NCBI RefSeq assembly: GCF_001427225.1
Contig: NZ_LMFH01000005.1
Location: 551,120 to 615,119, forward strand
Reading direction: 5' to 3'
Length of the DNA: 64,000 bases
Source of the DNA: Lysobacter sp. Root494
GTDB lineage: Bacteria > Pseudomonadota > Gammaproteobacteria > Xanthomonadales > Xanthomonadaceae
Positions 20,847 to 31,577 of the stretch are shown one piece after another. The notes under the pieces were generated by a model that was not told the DNA's origin, made no database searches, and saw only the letters and a program-made list of their open reading frames with translations. The position numbers and the translations under genes were made by a program. Each line of letters begins with the position of its first letter. Positions within the stretch are counted from its first letter, which is position 1.

Positions 20847-20958
20847 CCGCCCCTCGGCAGCCGCTTGCACGGCCTGCATGTCCAGCGGCGAGTGTACTTC
20901 AGGGAATTCGCGGGGTCGCGAGCGATGAGCGCATTCAGACAGGAGTACCAAGGGCGTG

Positions 20959-20988
20959 TTGACCGGTGTGGTGATGATGGACTAATGT
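20959..20988 (+). promoter_or_regulatory. Candidate promoter of the TrpR-like gene and his operon
   Basis: TTGACC (20959-20964) and TAATGT (20983-20988) are separated by 18 bases. The -10 element lies inside the palindrome at 20984-21007, so a bound repressor would block it. The TAATGT match to TATAAT is only partial. Confidence 0.5.
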
Positions 20989-21007
20989 ATTAGCGCATTA
21001 ATACATT
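20984..21007. promoter_or_regulatory. Candidate operator, 24-bp palindrome
   Basis: Two perfectly complementary 9-base arms, AATGTATTA and TAATACATT, flank the 6-base centre GCGCAT. The site is strikingly AT-rich for this genome and ends nine bases before the TrpR-like start codon. Position and symmetry point to autoregulation and control of the downstream his genes by the encoded regulator; this is inference. Confidence 0.75.
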
Positions 21008-21016
21008 TGGACAGAC

Positions 21017-21322
21017 ATGAAACGCCGCCCCAACGACACCGACCAGGCCGAGGACGCCATCGACGACCTCGCCAACGCCCTGCAGCGGCTCAATACCGCC
21101 GCGCAGGTGCGCGCATTCCTGGAAGACCTGTGCACCCCGGCGGAGCTGGAAGCGATGAGCGACCGCTGGAAGGTGGTTCCGCTCGTCGCCGATGGCGTGC
21201 CATACCGGGAAATCCACGAGCGGACCCTGGTGAGTGTTACCACCATCGGCCGCGTAGCGCGCACGTTCGAGCGCGGTGCGGGCGGTTATGCGGCGGCACT
21301 CAAGCGCCGTGGCTCGCGTTGA
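21017..21322 (+). CDS. TrpR-like regulator, YerC/YecD family, probable his repressor
   Basis: The 101-residue protein is an all-helical TrpR-family DNA-binding protein. The helix-turn-helix region is visible in [46 protein letters not shown]; compare TrpR, where the turn is followed by a similar arrangement of small residues. YerC/YecD homologues directly before hisG are known from Xanthomonadales and have been proposed as histidine-responsive repressors. The spacing to hisG is ten bases, so it is probably the first gene of the operon. A palindrome lies over its promoter. The effector (histidine) is inferred from context. Confidence 0.88.
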   Translation: MKRRPNDTDQAEDAIDDLANALQRLNTAAQVRAFLEDLCTPAELEAMSDRWKVVPLVADGVPYREIHERTLVSVTTIGRVARTFERGAGGYAAALKRRGSR

Positions 21323-21332
21323 GGGCGCTGTG

Positions 21333-22247
21333 ATGACTCCAGCCACCCCGGTAGCAGGCCGCGACCGTCTGCGCATCGCCATCCAGAAGTCGGGCCGCCT
21401 GGCTGAACCCGCGCGTGCCTTGCTCGCTTCGTGCGGTCTGAGCTGGCGCGAGAGCCGCGACCGCCTGTTCTGCTACGGCGAGAGCCTTCCCATCGACCTG
21501 CTGCTGGTGCGCGACGATGACATTCCCGGCCTGATCGCCGAGGGCGTCTGCGATCTGGGCATCGTCGGCCGCAATGTACTGTGCGAGCAGGATCTGTCCG
21601 GGAAGGTCAATGGGTCCGGCGCGCGTTTCCGCGAACTGCAGCCGCTCGGCTTCGGTGGTTGCCGGTTGGCGGTCGCAGTGCCCGACAGCTGGACCTGGCG
21701 CGATGCATCGCAACTCGCCGGCAAGCGCATCGCCACGAGCTATCCGCAGCTGTTGTCGAAGTGGCTGGCGGAGCAGGGCATCGAAGCACAGGTCGTGTTG
21801 CTGTCGGGTTCGGTGGAAATCGCACCGCGCCTCGGCCAGGCCGATGCGATCTGCGATCTGGTTTCCAGCGGCGCAACGCTCGCGGCGAACCAGCTCAAGC
21901 CCGTGCTGACATTGTTCGAGAGCGAAGCCGTTCTGGCTGGCCCCGCCGCGGAGCTGGAGGATGTGCGCGGCGAATTGATGGAGTTGCTGCTTCGGCGCCT
22001 CGACGGAGCGCTGCGCATTCGACGCAGCAAGCTGCTGATGTTCCAGGCGCCGCGCGAATTGTTGCCGACGCTGTTGCCGCTGTTGCCTGATGCCGAAGCA
22101 CCCACAGTGATGCTGATCGATGGCGAGGAGCGGCTCGCGTTGCAGGCGCTGTGCCACGGCGCACTGACCTGGCAGCGCCTCGAGGAACTCAAGCGCGCAG
22201 GCGCCCGCGGCCTCATGGTGCTGCCGGTGGAAGGACTGCTCGCATGA
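21333..22247 (+). CDS. hisG: ATP phosphoribosyltransferase, long form
   Basis: The 304-residue enzyme condenses ATP and PRPP, the committed step of histidine synthesis. Conserved parts are [39 protein letters not shown] and the PRPP loop [14 protein letters not shown]. The length and C-terminal ~80 residues ([22 protein letters not shown]...) fit the long HisG with an ACT-like regulatory domain, so feedback inhibition by histidine without HisZ is expected. The start is ATG 21333, behind GAGGGC; the in-frame start at 21276 overlaps the regulator. It overlaps hisD by ATGA. Confidence 0.96.
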   Translation: MTPATPVAGRDRLRIAIQKSGRLAEPARALLASCGLSWRESRDRLFCYGESLPIDLLLVRDDDIPGLIAEGVCDLGIVGRNVLCEQDLSGKVNGSGARFRELQPLGFGGCRLAVAVPDSWTWRDASQLAGKRIATSYPQLLSKWLAEQGIEAQVVLLSGSVEIAPRLGQADAICDLVSSGATLAANQLKPVLTLFESEAVLAGPAAELEDVRGELMELLLRRLDGALRIRRSKLLMFQAPRELLPTLLPLLPDAEAPTVMLIDGEERLALQALCHGALTWQRLEELKRAGARGLMVLPVEGLLA

Positions 22248-23545
22248 AGCGCATCGAGTGGAGCCAGCTCGATGCCGGGAAACGTGCATCGGTGTTGCGC
22301 CGTCCGTCGCAGGTCACCGCACCCGAAACCAGTGCTGCCGTGGCGAAAATACTGGATGCGGTGCGGGCTGGCGGGGATGCCGCGCTGCGCGCCTACACGG
22401 CGCGTTTCGATCGTGTTGAGCTGAAAGATTTCGCAGTGACAGCTGCCGAGTTCGCTGCCGCGGAAGCCGGTCTATCCGCGACTCTGCGTGCGGCCATCAT
22501 CGAAGCGGCTTCGCGCATCCGCCGTTTTCACGAAGCCGGCATGAGCGGCGAATTCACTGTCGATACCGCTGCCGGCGTGCACTGCGGCCGCATTCTTCGC
22601 GCCATTCCGCGCGTCGGACTATATGTGCCGGCGGGCTCGGCACCCTTGCCATCCACTGCCTTGATGCTGGGCGTTCCCGCATCGCTCGCCGGCTGCGATG
22701 ACATCGCGTTGTGCACGCCGCCGCGTGCCGACGGCAAGGCGGACGCGGCCGTTTTGTTCGCTGCGCAATGCTGCGGCATCCGCCGCGTGTTCAAGATTGG
22801 CGGGGCGCAGGCGATTGCGGCCATGGCGTTCGGTACCGAATCGGTACCGCGCTGCGACAAGCTGTTTGGTCCCGGCAATGCGTACGTGACCGAAGCCAAA
22901 CGCCTGGTCTCGATGATGGAAGGCGGCGCGGGCATCGACATGCCCGCAGGTCCCTCCGAAGTACTCGTGATAGCCGATACCGGCGCGAACCCGGAATTCG
23001 TCGCGGCCGACCTGCTGTCACAGGCCGAACACGGCACCGATTCGCAGGTGGTGCTCATCAGCAATGGCAGCGAGATCCTCGATGCCGTCGGCGATGCAGT
23101 GGAGCGCCAGGTATCCAGCCTGCCGCGCGAAGCGATCGCACGAGCAGCGTTGAACGCCTCGCTGGCGATCCGCGCGGATTCGCTGGAACAGGCGTTCGAA
23201 ATCAGCAACCAGTACGCGCCCGAGCATCTCATTCTCGCCTTGCGCGATGCGCGCGGCTGGCTGCCGCGAGTGCGCAGCGCAGGATCTGTCTTCCTCGGCG
23301 ACTGGGCGCCGGAAGCGCTCGGCGATTACTGCAGCGGAACGAACCATGTGCTGCCCACGAGCGGCGCAGCGCGCTGGTGCAGTGGCCTTAGCGTGGCGAG
23401 CTTCCAGACCGCGATCACGGTGCAGGAAGTGACGATCGGTGGGCTGCGCGACATTGGTCCTTGCGCCGTCGAGCTCGCGTCCGCCGAAGGACTGGATGCG
23501 CACCGCCTTGCAGTGCAACTGCGCTTGGAGGCGCTTGCGGCATGA
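22244..23545 (+). CDS. hisD: Histidinol dehydrogenase
   Basis: The 433-residue zinc enzyme oxidises histidinol to histidine in two NAD-dependent steps, the end of the pathway. Signatures include [54 protein letters not shown], the catalytic region [10 protein letters not shown] and [18 protein letters not shown], where the zinc ligands lie. Length is standard. The ATG overlaps the hisG stop; translation beyond 22151 in frame is not part of the family. Confidence 0.97.
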   Translation: MKRIEWSQLDAGKRASVLRRPSQVTAPETSAAVAKILDAVRAGGDAALRAYTARFDRVELKDFAVTAAEFAAAEAGLSATLRAAIIEAASRIRRFHEAGMSGEFTVDTAAGVHCGRILRAIPRVGLYVPAGSAPLPSTALMLGVPASLAGCDDIALCTPPRADGKADAAVLFAAQCCGIRRVFKIGGAQAIAAMAFGTESVPRCDKLFGPGNAYVTEAKRLVSMMEGGAGIDMPAGPSEVLVIADTGANPEFVAADLLSQAEHGTDSQVVLISNGSEILDAVGDAVERQVSSLPREAIARAALNASLAIRADSLEQAFEISNQYAPEHLILALRDARGWLPRVRSAGSVFLGDWAPEALGDYCSGTNHVLPTSGAARWCSGLSVASFQTAITVQEVTIGGLRDIGPCAVELASAEGLDAHRLAVQLRLEALAA

Positions 23546-24624
23546 GCGTGCTCGATTTCGTGCGCAGCGACCTGCGCGGCTTCGCCGGCTATTCCTCGGC
23601 ACGGACCGAATCGTTGCAGGGAGAGATCTGGCTCAACGCCAACGAATCGGCCTGGGCTAATCCCGCCGACGACAGCGGCGGCAGCCGGCGCTATCCCGAT
23701 CCGCAACCGCAGGCGTTGCGCGAGCGGCTTGCGCAGCTGTATGGCTGCAATGCATCACAACTGCTGATCGGGCGCGGCAGTGATGAAGCCATCGACCTGT
23801 TGGTGCGCGCATTGTGCGAGCCGGGCCGCGACGCTGTCGTGGTGACGCCTCCGGTGTTCGGCATGTACGCGGTCTGCGCGCGCCTGCAGGATGCGCGTCG
23901 CATCGACGTGCCGCTGGTGGATGGCGAAGCGGGATTCACGCCTGATTTCAAAGCAATCACCGAAACGGCGCTGACTAACCAGGCCAAGCTCGTGTTCCTG
24001 TGCTCGCCGTCGAATCCCACCGGCGCCGCGATCCCGCTGGCGGAAGTCGAAGCACTGGCGCGCAGGCTCGAAGGCCGTGCCCTGGTAGTCGTAGACGAGG
24101 CTTACGGCGAGTTTTCCGACGTTCCTTCGGCGATCACGTTGCTCGACGGGTTCTCCAACATCGCTGTGCTGCGCACGCTGTCGAAAGCGCACGCACTGGC
24201 TGCCGCACGCATCGGTTCGCTAGTCGCAAACACCGAACTGATCGACGTGCTGCGCTGTTGCCAGGCACCGTATCCCGTGCCGACACCGTGCGCCGAACTC
24301 GCGCTATCCGGTTTGTCCGAAGCGGCGCTCGATCTTACCCGCCAGCGCGTGGAAACCATCCAGGGCGAGCGCGCTCGTTTGCTGCCCGTGCTTGACGCGA
24401 TGGCCGGCGTGCTCCGCGTCTATCCGTCGCAGGGCAATTACCTGCTGGTGCGTTTCAGCGACGCCGAAGCCGCGTTCCGCGCGCTGCTTGCAGCCGGCAT
24501 CGTGGTGCGCGACCAGCGCGCCGCGCCGCAGCTAGGCAACGCATTGAGGATAAGCATCGGCACGCCGGAACAGAACGATCGCGTGATCGCAGCATTGGAT
24601 AAACGCAAGGCAGCCGCCGCATGA
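23542..24624 (+). CDS. hisC: Histidinol-phosphate aminotransferase
   Basis: The 360-residue PLP enzyme of fold type I converts imidazole-acetol phosphate to histidinol phosphate with glutamate. Conserved parts are [64 protein letters not shown], and the PLP lysine in [16 protein letters not shown] (K in LSKA). Length is as expected. The start ATG overlaps the hisD stop (ATGA) and the stop overlaps hisB (ATGA). Confidence 0.97.
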   Translation: MSVLDFVRSDLRGFAGYSSARTESLQGEIWLNANESAWANPADDSGGSRRYPDPQPQALRERLAQLYGCNASQLLIGRGSDEAIDLLVRALCEPGRDAVVVTPPVFGMYAVCARLQDARRIDVPLVDGEAGFTPDFKAITETALTNQAKLVFLCSPSNPTGAAIPLAEVEALARRLEGRALVVVDEAYGEFSDVPSAITLLDGFSNIAVLRTLSKAHALAAARIGSLVANTELIDVLRCCQAPYPVPTPCAELALSGLSEAALDLTRQRVETIQGERARLLPVLDAMAGVLRVYPSQGNYLLVRFSDAEAAFRALLAAGIVVRDQRAAPQLGNALRISIGTPEQNDRVIAALDKRKAAAA

Positions 24625-25697
24625 GCACGAAAATACTGTTCATCGACCGCGATGGCACGCTGATCGAGGAGCCGGAAGACTTCCAGATCGACAGCTTCGA
24701 GAAGTTGCGCTTCGTCAATGGCGTGATCCCGGCACTGCTCAAGCTGCGCGATGCAGGCTACGAATTCGTCATCGTCAGCAACCAGGACGGCCTCGGTACC
24801 GAGACGTATCCGCAGGGCAGCTTCGACGGCCCGCACAGGCTGATGCTGCAGGTGTTCGAAAGCCAGGGCATCACCTTCCGCGAGGAACTGATCGATCGCA
24901 GCTTCCCCGAGGAAAACCTGCCTACGCGCAAGCCGGGCATCGGCCTCGCGATGCATTACCTGCGCGATCGCAGCATCGACCTCGACACATCCGCGATGGT
25001 GGGCGATCGCGAGACCGACAACCAGTTCGCGAAGAACATGGGCATCCGCGCATTCCAGCTGAAGACGCCGCAGTTCGGCGGCGAATGGGACTGGGCGGGC
25101 ATCGCCCACGAACTCGCCGACGCACCGCGTACCGCAAAGGTCCGGCGCAGGACCAAGGAAACCGACATCACCGTCGAAATCGACCTGGATCGTGCAGCCG
25201 AACCACAGGTCCACACCGGCCTTCCGTTCTTCGACCACATGCTGGAACAGCTCGGCAAGCACGGCGGCATCGCGCTTTCGGTTCGCGCCGAAGGCGACCT
25301 GCACATCGACGAGCACCACACCGTCGAGGACACCGCGCTCGCGCTGGGGCAGGCGCTCAAGGATGCGCTCGGCGACAAGCGGGGCATTGGCCGCTACGGT
25401 TTCGTGCTGCCGATGGACGAGGCGCTGGCGCAGGTAGCACTCGATTTTTCCGGCCGCGCATATCTCGTTTTCGAAGGCGAGTTCAGGCGCGAGCGCGTCG
25501 GCGACCTGCCGACCGAGCTGGTTCCGCATTTTTTCCGTTCGCTGAGCGATGCGGCCGGCATCAACATCAACGTGCAGCTGCGCGGCGAAAACGACCACCA
25601 CATGATCGAAGGTGCATTCAAGGGGCTGGCGCGCGCACTGCGGGAAGCCGTTCGCCGCGAAGGAACCGCATTGCCGAGCACCAAGGGCGTACTGTGA
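24621..25697 (+). CDS. hisB: Bifunctional histidinol-phosphatase / imidazoleglycerol-phosphate dehydratase
   Basis: The 358-residue fusion is the enterobacterial type of HisB. The N-terminal HAD phosphatase (~1-165) has [14 protein letters not shown] and the metal-stabilising loop [11 protein letters not shown]. The C-terminal dehydratase (~168-358) has [45 protein letters not shown] and [18 protein letters not shown], whose histidines bind manganese. The ATG overlaps hisC; the TGA overlaps the hisH start (TGATG). Confidence 0.97.
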   Translation: MSTKILFIDRDGTLIEEPEDFQIDSFEKLRFVNGVIPALLKLRDAGYEFVIVSNQDGLGTETYPQGSFDGPHRLMLQVFESQGITFREELIDRSFPEENLPTRKPGIGLAMHYLRDRSIDLDTSAMVGDRETDNQFAKNMGIRAFQLKTPQFGGEWDWAGIAHELADAPRTAKVRRRTKETDITVEIDLDRAAEPQVHTGLPFFDHMLEQLGKHGGIALSVRAEGDLHIDEHHTVEDTALALGQALKDALGDKRGIGRYGFVLPMDEALAQVALDFSGRAYLVFEGEFRRERVGDLPTELVPHFFRSLSDAAGININVQLRGENDHHMIEGAFKGLARALREAVRREGTALPSTKGVL

Positions 25698-26296
25698 TGC
25701 AAGTGGTGCTGATCGATTCGGGCGGCGCCAACATCGGCTCCGTGAAATACGCGCTGGAACGCTTGGGCGTGAACGCGCAGCTCACGGCAGATCCGCAGGT
25801 CATAGCTAGCGCCGATCGCGTGATCCTGCCCGGAGTAGGCGCGGCAGGGCCAGGCATGGCAAGGCTGCGCGAACTTGAACTCGTCGACGTGGTGCGCGCA
25901 GTCAGGCAGCCGCTGCTCGGCGTCTGCCTGGGCATGCAGTTGTTGTTCGACTCCTCGGAGGAGGACGACACGCAGTGCCTGGGCCTCGTTCCCGGGCGTG
26001 TGCGCAAGTTGGCGGGCGGCCAGGGCATCCGCGTCCCGCAGATGGGCTGGAACACATTGAAGCCGCTTCGTGAAGATTCCTTGCTCAGCGGTGTGCCGGA
26101 AGGCGCGCAGGCCTACTTCGTCCACAGTTATGTCGCTCCCATGGGCGAAGACACGCTGGCGACGTCGTCGCATGGCGAAGAATTCGCCGCGGTGGTGCGC
26201 CATGGAAACTGCTGGGGCGCGCAGTTCCATCCGGAGCGTTCCGCGGCTGTTGGGGCGAAGCTGCTCGAGAACTTCCTGTCGGAGCGTTTGGCATGA
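25697..26296 (+). CDS. hisH: Imidazole glycerol phosphate synthase, glutaminase subunit
   Basis: The 199-residue class I glutaminase supplies ammonia to HisF. The nucleophile Cys is in [12 protein letters not shown]; the His-Glu pair is in [26 protein letters not shown] and [10 protein letters not shown] are further family marks. Translation probably starts at ATG 25697, overlapping the hisB stop; the longer frame beginning at 25085 is a shadow of hisB. HisH and HisF act as a heterodimer, with hisA between them here as in E. coli. Confidence 0.96.
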   Translation: MQVVLIDSGGANIGSVKYALERLGVNAQLTADPQVIASADRVILPGVGAAGPGMARLRELELVDVVRAVRQPLLGVCLGMQLLFDSSEEDDTQCLGLVPGRVRKLAGGQGIRVPQMGWNTLKPLREDSLLSGVPEGAQAYFVHSYVAPMGEDTLATSSHGEEFAAVVRHGNCWGAQFHPERSAAVGAKLLENFLSERLA

Positions 26297-27054
26297 GCGA
26301 CTTCGCGTTGTTGCCCGCTGTTGATGTGCGCGAAGGCCGCGTCGTCCGGCTTCGCCAGGGCGATTACAAACAGGAAACCCGCTATTCCGACGATCCGCTT
26401 ACGATCGCGAAGCGATACGCAGAAGCGGGCGTGCGCTGGCTGCATCTCGTCGATCTCGACGCGGCGCGCGAAGGCGGTTACACGCTGTCGCCGTTGTTGG
26501 GTGCCATCAAGGCTGCGACGGGATTGCAGGTACAGACCGGCGGCGGCGTGCGCAGCAGCGACGACGTGAATCGCATGCTCGAAGCGGGCGCGGATCGCGT
26601 CGTGATCGGTTCGCTCGCCGTGCGCGATCCCGATACCGTACTCGGCTGGTTGCAAACCGTCGGTGCGGAAAATATCACCGTAGCATTTGACGCACGTAAC
26701 GTCGGTGGCAGCTGGCAGTTGCCGATCGCGGGCTGGACGCAGCAGAGCGGGATGATGCTAGCCGACATGATCGCGATCTATGCCGAAGCCGGACTGCGGC
26801 ATGCGCTGTGCACGGACATCGATCGCGACGGCATGCTGGCGGGTCCGAACCTCGCCCTGTATCGCGGCATCCTCGCGCAGGCGCCACGGTTGCAGCTTCA
26901 GGCTTCAGGCGGCGCGCGCGGTATCGAAGACATCGTCGCGGCGCGCGCCGCAGGTTGCGCTGGCGTCGTGCTCGGCAAGGCGTTGCTGGAAGGCCACTTC
27001 GACCTGGCTGCGGCGTTGGCAGAGGAACGTCTGGTGGAGGAACGCGCATGCTGA
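26293..27054 (+). CDS. hisA: Phosphoribosylformimino-5-aminoimidazole carboxamide ribotide isomerase
   Basis: The 253-residue TIM barrel performs the Amadori isomerisation of ProFAR to PRFAR. Typical segments are [20 protein letters not shown] (catalytic Asp in AVDV), [32 protein letters not shown] and [14 protein letters not shown] (second catalytic Asp). The C terminus is some eight residues longer than in E. coli HisA, ending [10 protein letters not shown], because the frame overlaps hisF by seven bases. Confidence 0.96.
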   Translation: MSDFALLPAVDVREGRVVRLRQGDYKQETRYSDDPLTIAKRYAEAGVRWLHLVDLDAAREGGYTLSPLLGAIKAATGLQVQTGGGVRSSDDVNRMLEAGADRVVIGSLAVRDPDTVLGWLQTVGAENITVAFDARNVGGSWQLPIAGWTQQSGMMLADMIAIYAEAGLRHALCTDIDRDGMLAGPNLALYRGILAQAPRLQLQASGGARGIEDIVAARAAGCAGVVLGKALLEGHFDLAAALAEERLVEERAC

Positions 27055-27824
27055 GCCGCAGGATCATTCCCTGCCTGGATGTGCGCGATGGCCGCGTCGT
27101 GAAAGGCGTGAAGTTCCGCGATCACGTCGACATGGGCGACATCCTTGAACTTGCGTTGCGGTATCGCGACGAAGGTGCGGACGAGCTCGTGTTCTACGAC
27201 ATCACCGCCAGCCCAGAAGGCCGGCGCGCCGATCGCAGCTGGGTGGAACGCGTGGCGCGAGTCATCGACATTCCTTTCTGCGTGGCGGGTGGCATCCGCG
27301 ACGTCGAAGACGCACGCGTGCTGCTTTACGCGGGTGCGGACAAGATTTCCGTCAACACGCCTGCGCTGGAGCGCCCTGGATTGATCGGCGAGCTCGCGGC
27401 CGCATTCGGGGTCCAGTGCATCGTGGTCGGCATCGACAGCCTGCGCGACGAAGACGGCGAGTGGCGCGTGCGCCAGTACACCGGCGACCCCTCGCGGACG
27501 CGCGCGCTCGCGAAGCGGATGCTGGATTGGGTCGTGGAAGCGCAGCAGCTTGGTGCCGGCGAGATCGTGCTCAACTGCATGGGCAGCGACGGTGTGCGTA
27601 ATGGTTACGACCTGGTGCAGCTGCGGGCGGTGCGTAAACTCTGCGATGTGCCGCTGATCGCGTCGGGCGGAGCCGGCACCGCCGGACACTTTGCGCAGGT
27701 ATTCCGCGATGCCGATGTCGATGGCGCTCTGGCCGCATCGGTATTCCATTCCGGGGCGATCCGCATTCCGGAACTCAAGCGTTCACTTCGCGAGCAGGAC
27801 ATCGAGGTGCGCGATGCAGGCTGA
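27048..27824 (+). CDS. hisF: Imidazole glycerol phosphate synthase, cyclase subunit
   Basis: The 258-residue TIM barrel uses ammonia from HisH to make imidazole glycerol phosphate and AICAR. Marks are [75 protein letters not shown] (catalytic Asp) and [13 protein letters not shown]. The start ATG 27048 lies before the hisA stop (7-base overlap) and the end overlaps hisI by 11 bases, the deepest overlap in the operon. Confidence 0.97.
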   Translation: MLSRRIIPCLDVRDGRVVKGVKFRDHVDMGDILELALRYRDEGADELVFYDITASPEGRRADRSWVERVARVIDIPFCVAGGIRDVEDARVLLYAGADKISVNTPALERPGLIGELAAAFGVQCIVVGIDSLRDEDGEWRVRQYTGDPSRTRALAKRMLDWVVEAQQLGAGEIVLNCMGSDGVRNGYDLVQLRAVRKLCDVPLIASGGAGTAGHFAQVFRDADVDGALAASVFHSGAIRIPELKRSLREQDIEVRDAG

Positions 27825-28437
27825 ACAGATCGACGCACTCGCCTGGGACAAGCAGGACGGACTGCTGCCAGCGATCGTGCAGGATGCAGGCACGTTACGC
27901 GTCCTGATGCTGGGTTACATGGACCGTGCGGCCTTGCAGGTCTCGCTGGACAGCCGTCGCGTCACGTTCTTCAGCCGCAGCAGGGGCCGGTTGTGGATGA
28001 AGGGCGAGCAATCGGGACATTTCCTCGATCTGGTTTCGATAGAAGCCGATTGCGATGGCGACACCCTGCTGGTCACCGCGCGTCCAAACGGGCCGACCTG
28101 CCATCTGCAGCGGGCCAGCTGCTTCGCCACCGCGAAGGGGGATTTCCTCGCCGAGTTGCAGGGTCTGGTGGATCGCCGCGACTGCGAGCGCCCGGCCGGC
28201 AGCTACACCACGAAACTCTTCGACGCGGGCGTTCGTGCGATCGCGCAGAAAGTGGGCGAGGAGGGCGTGGAGGCCGCTCTGGCTGCCGTTGCACAGGACG
28301 ACAGGGCGCTCCTGGGCGAAGCGGCTGACCTGTTGTTCCACCTGATCGTGTTGCTGCGCTCGCGCGGGTTGTCGCTCCATGATGCAACGGAAGTCTTGCG
28401 TTCCCGTCACGCCGAGGCTTCACGACCTGTCGCCTGA
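27814..28437 (+). CDS. hisI: Bifunctional phosphoribosyl-AMP cyclohydrolase / phosphoribosyl-ATP pyrophosphatase
   Basis: The 207-residue fusion (hisIE) performs steps two and three of histidine synthesis. The cyclohydrolase half (~1-115) has [30 protein letters not shown], the zinc region [19 protein letters not shown] and the following Cys. The pyrophosphohydrolase half (~116-207) is a MazG-like four-helix domain with [23 protein letters not shown] and [13 protein letters not shown]. It is the last gene of the operon; no terminator is visible in the 55 bases behind it. Confidence 0.97.
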   Translation: MQAEQIDALAWDKQDGLLPAIVQDAGTLRVLMLGYMDRAALQVSLDSRRVTFFSRSRGRLWMKGEQSGHFLDLVSIEADCDGDTLLVTARPNGPTCHLQRASCFATAKGDFLAELQGLVDRRDCERPAGSYTTKLFDAGVRAIAQKVGEEGVEAALAAVAQDDRALLGEAADLLFHLIVLLRSRGLSLHDATEVLRSRHAEASRPVA

Positions 28438-28492
28438 CCGGCTTGCGAAGTAGCCGGAGGCTCGGATAATCGCTGCAGCCATAGGAGGTTGC

Positions 28493-30106
28493 ATGCGGAT
28501 CGTATTTGCCATCGTTCTCTCGCTGTTGGTCACCGACGTGCTGGCGGGAACCGGGTGCAACTCGGGCACCGTTTTCGAGGACCGCAATGGGAATGGAAAG
28601 CGCGACGCCGGCGAGCCGGGCATTGCAGGCGTAAAACTTTCCGACGGCGTGCAGTTGAGTTCCACCGATTCGCAAGGCCAGTACGAACTCGCCGCATCCG
28701 GCGATCGCGCGTTGTTTGCCATCAAGCCTGCGAACTACGACAGCGTGCGCCGCGCCGACGGCTTGCCTGACCTGTGGCGTTCCACCGATCAGGGGGCGGA
28801 AAGCTCCGCATGCGATTTCGCGCTGCGGGCATCGCGGCCGTCGCCGAATCGCCGGAAGCAGCTGAGCGTGATCGTGATGACTGATCCGCAAGTAAAATCG
28901 TTGCGCGATGTCGATTATTACCGTCGCGATATCGTCGAACCCCTGCAGCGTGAACGTGCGGTCGACATGGGGCACGGCTTCGGGCAGTTCTATTTCCAGG
29001 GCCTGGCCGGTGATCTCGGCCTGAGCCTTGGCGACATCGTGAATGACCAGCCTGTGCTGTATCCGGCGGTGATCGCGACAACCGCGAAGCTCGGGGTGCC
29101 CTGGCTGCATGCAGCCGGTAACCACGATGTCGATGTGGGTGCAAAGGACGACGAGGATTCGCTGGTCAGTTTCCATCGCCACTTCGGTCCGGATACCTGG
29201 GCGTGGGAAGAGCCTGAAGCAGCTTTTGTAGTACTCGACGACGTTGTCGCCAGTCCCGGCCATGCGCCGGCCTACGTCGGTGGCCTGCGCGAAGAGCAGT
29301 TCACCTTCCTCGAACGTTACCTGCCATCGGTACCGAAGGATCGGCTACTCGTGCTTGCAGTCCACATCCCGCTTTTCGATACCGCGCCTGGCGTCGAGAC
29401 CTTCCGCCATGCCGATCGCGATCGCTTGTTCGCGCTGCTTCGTCAGTTTCCGAAGGTGTTGCTGCTCAGCGGCCATGCCCACGCACAACAGCACGTGTGG
29501 CACGGCGCCGATGGCGGTTGGCACGGTGAAACGCCATTGCACGAATACAACGTCGGCGCGGCGTGCGGCGCGTTCTGGTCCGGAGTGAAGGATGCCGACG
29601 GCATTCCGGATTCCACGATGCAGGACGGCACGCCCAACGGGTATGCGCGGCTTGAGGTACGTGCGGGTGGCGACTACCGTCTCTCCTGGCATCCGGTGCG
29701 ACTGCCCGCCGGCGATACCGCGGTTACCCCGGCGATGTTCCTGTACGCGCCGAACGTGCTGCGTCGCGGATCGTGGCCATCTTTCGGCGTGTATGCCAAC
29801 GTGTTCATGGGCGATGCGAAGATAAAGGTGGAATACCGCGTCGATGGCGGTGCGTGGCAATCCATGAAGATGGTTGCGGAACCCGATCCGCGGTTGCTCG
29901 CCGAAAACCTCAAGGACGATCAGGCGTCGGTATTGCGCGGGTACGATCGCGCGCCGCCCGCCAAGCCGTCGCCGCACCTGTGGCGCGGTGTATTGCCGAC
30001 CGATCTTCCTGCCGGCGCGCATCGCGTGCAGGTGCGCGCATTCGACCGCTGGCAGGGGGAACAACTGGCGGAAACGAACTATCGGCTTGACGAAGCAGCC
30101 GAATAG
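28493..30106 (+). CDS. Secreted calcineurin-like metallophosphoesterase
   Basis: The 537-residue protein has a signal peptide (MRIVFAIVLSLLVTDVLAG). An N-terminal SdrD-B/carboxypeptidase-regulatory-like module (~25-95) contains FEDRNGNGKRDAGEPGIAGV. The metallophosphoesterase domain (~120-360) has TDPQV, the site VPWLHAAGNHDVDVG and LLSGHAHAQQHVW, the expected Asp, Asn-His and His metal ligands. A C-terminal beta domain (~370-537) is typical of the calcineurin-like phosphoesterase group with extra N- and C-terminal domains. It should act outside the cytoplasm on a phosphoester; the substrate is unknown. AGGAGG lies six bases before the start. It follows the his operon but has its own strong ribosome site. 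Confidence 0.87.
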   Translation: MRIVFAIVLSLLVTDVLAGTGCNSGTVFEDRNGNGKRDAGEPGIAGVKLSDGVQLSSTDSQGQYELAASGDRALFAIKPANYDSVRRADGLPDLWRSTDQGAESSACDFALRASRPSPNRRKQLSVIVMTDPQVKSLRDVDYYRRDIVEPLQRERAVDMGHGFGQFYFQGLAGDLGLSLGDIVNDQPVLYPAVIATTAKLGVPWLHAAGNHDVDVGAKDDEDSLVSFHRHFGPDTWAWEEPEAAFVVLDDVVASPGHAPAYVGGLREEQFTFLERYLPSVPKDRLLVLAVHIPLFDTAPGVETFRHADRDRLFALLRQFPKVLLLSGHAHAQQHVWHGADGGWHGETPLHEYNVGAACGAFWSGVKDADGIPDSTMQDGTPNGYARLEVRAGGDYRLSWHPVRLPAGDTAVTPAMFLYAPNVLRRGSWPSFGVYANVFMGDAKIKVEYRVDGGAWQSMKMVAEPDPRLLAENLKDDQASVLRGYDRAPPAKPSPHLWRGVLPTDLPAGAHRVQVRAFDRWQGEQLAETNYRLDEAAE

Positions 30107-30124
30107 GATTCCTGTCGTGGGGGT

Positions 30125-30835
30125 TCAGGAAGCGAACAGTTCCCGCGGGATATCGGCGAACGACTCGACGCGCGTGTGGCCGTGCGTGGCGTCGCCGCTG
30201 CGCGGTTGCAGGTAGTCCTCGCGGCGGTCGACCAGCACGGTCGCCAGGCCAGCTTCGCGCGCCGCATCCAGTTCCTCGACGATGTCGGAGAGGAACAGGA
30301 TCGCGGACGGTTCGACGCCGATGGATTCGGCGATCCGGCGATAGCTCGCAGCCTCGCGCTTGCCGCCGATTTCGGTATCGAACCAGCCGGAAAACAACGG
30401 TGTCAGGTCGCCTGCGTCGCTGTGCCCGAAAAACAGGCGTTGCGCAGGCACGCTGCCGGAGGAATACACGTACAACGGAATGCCCGCTTCCTTCCACGCG
30501 GCGAGTGCAGGAGCAGCGTCTGGATAGATGTGCGCGGTGAAATCGGCGCTGTGGTAACCGTCGGCCCAGATCATTCCTTGCAGCGCTTTCAGCGCGGTGT
30601 GCTTGCGGTCCTCGTCGATCCAGCCCTGCAGCACCTCGACGATCATGCGGTCGTCGCACATGCCACCGTTCTCAGTGGCGACCGCGTCGAGCCAGCGGCG
30701 CACGCCCGGTTCACTGCTGCGCGCGGCGACGAATGCCGGCAGCGCACGGCGCGCGTAAGGAAACAGCACGTCCTTGACGAAGGAAATGCTGCTGGTGGTG
30801 CCTTCGATGTCGGTGAGGATGGCGCGGATGGGCAT
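30125..30835 (-). CDS. mtnC: Acireductone synthase (enolase-phosphatase E1)
   Basis: The 236-residue HAD-superfamily enzyme works in methionine salvage: it enolises 2,3-diketo-5-methylthiopentyl-1-phosphate and removes the phosphate to give acireductone. The nucleophile motif is [14 protein letters not shown] (D9), the second motif [11 protein letters not shown], the Lys in [14 protein letters not shown] and the metal-binding loop [12 protein letters not shown]. Length matches MtnC. It is the last gene of the mtnB-mtnD-mtnC group and converges with the phosphoesterase gene across 18 bases. Confidence 0.95.
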   Translation of the reverse strand: MPIRAILTDIEGTTSSISFVKDVLFPYARRALPAFVAARSSEPGVRRWLDAVATENGGMCDDRMIVEVLQGWIDEDRKHTALKALQGMIWADGYHSADFTAHIYPDAAPALAAWKEAGIPLYVYSSGSVPAQRLFFGHSDAGDLTPLFSGWFDTEIGGKREAASYRRIAESIGVEPSAILFLSDIVEELDAAREAGLATVLVDRREDYLQPRSGDATHGHTRVESFADIPRELFAS

Positions 30836-30938
30836 GGGGTCATCAATTTACGGGCGGCAGGCAGTCGCTTTCATACGTCAGGCTGCAGCGGGAAGAAGAG
30901 CGCGGCGCGCCGTTTCCGCGAGGCGTTGGAACGGATCG

Positions 30939-31502
30939 TTACTGCCCTTCCTCGAGGCGTGGCTCGTAACGTGGAAACTTCTGCGCGATATCGGTGCCTG
31001 TGAAGTGCCCGACCCAGCCATCCGGCTCGGTGAAGAAGCGGATCGCCACGAAACTCGGCTCCGGTCCCATGTCGAACCAGTGCAGCGCGCTGTCGGGAAC
31101 GGAAATCAGGTCGCCTTCCTCGCACCTGATCTCGTAGACCTTGTCGCCGACGTGCAGGGTGAACAGGCCGGAACCGGCGACGAAGAAGCGCACCTCGTCT
31201 TCCTTGTGGAAGTGTTCGTCGAGGAACTTCGCGCGCATCGCTTCCTTCTGCGGATTGTCCGGCGCGATGCTGACGACATCGACCGTCTTGAAGCCGCGTT
31301 CGGCGATGAGGCGGTCGATGTCGCTGCGATACGCATCGAGGATGATGTCCGGCGCGTCGCCGGGCGCAACGGGCTTGTCCGCCGCCCACTGCTCGAAACC
31401 GACATTGATCTTCGCCAGTTCGCGGGCCATTTCGGCCTGGTCGCCGGTGGTCAGCTGCGGTTCGCGGGGATTGTCTTCGGCAAAGATTCGCAGGCGGCTC
31501 AT
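30939..31502 (-). CDS. mtnD: Acireductone dioxygenase
   Basis: The 187-residue cupin oxidises acireductone to the keto acid precursor of methionine (iron form) or to methylthiopropionate, CO and formate (nickel form). The metal ligands H97, H99 and E103 are in [12 protein letters not shown], and H141 in SALHWFDMG. The ATG at 31502 gives [10 protein letters not shown]; the extension to 31709 runs through the intergenic repeat and into mtnB. It lies 103 bases before mtnC on the - strand. Confidence 0.95.
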   Translation of the reverse strand: MSRLRIFAEDNPREPQLTTGDQAEMARELAKINVGFEQWAADKPVAPGDAPDIILDAYRSDIDRLIAERGFKTVDVVSIAPDNPQKEAMRAKFLDEHFHKEDEVRFFVAGSGLFTLHVGDKVYEIRCEEGDLISVPDSALHWFDMGPEPSFVAIRFFTEPDGWVGHFTGTDIAQKFPRYEPRLEEGQ

Positions 31503-31512
31503 GGTGCTCTTC

Positions 31513-31577
31513 TGTAGCGTGGGCGCTGGCCCACCGGCAAGTGATGGGATCGATCGACGGACTCGAGTCCGCCCTAC
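31513..31577. repeat. Intergenic palindromic repeat pair between mtnB and mtnD
   Basis: After TGTAG (31513) come GTGGGC/GCCCAC (31519-31534) and a perfect 12-base palindrome, GGACTCGAGTCC (31559-31570), ending in CCCTAC. A copy with GGACTTGAGCCCGCCCTA occurs at 63601, and the GTGGGC core recurs at 11517. The mtnB stop codon lies within the end of this element. Confidence 0.65.
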
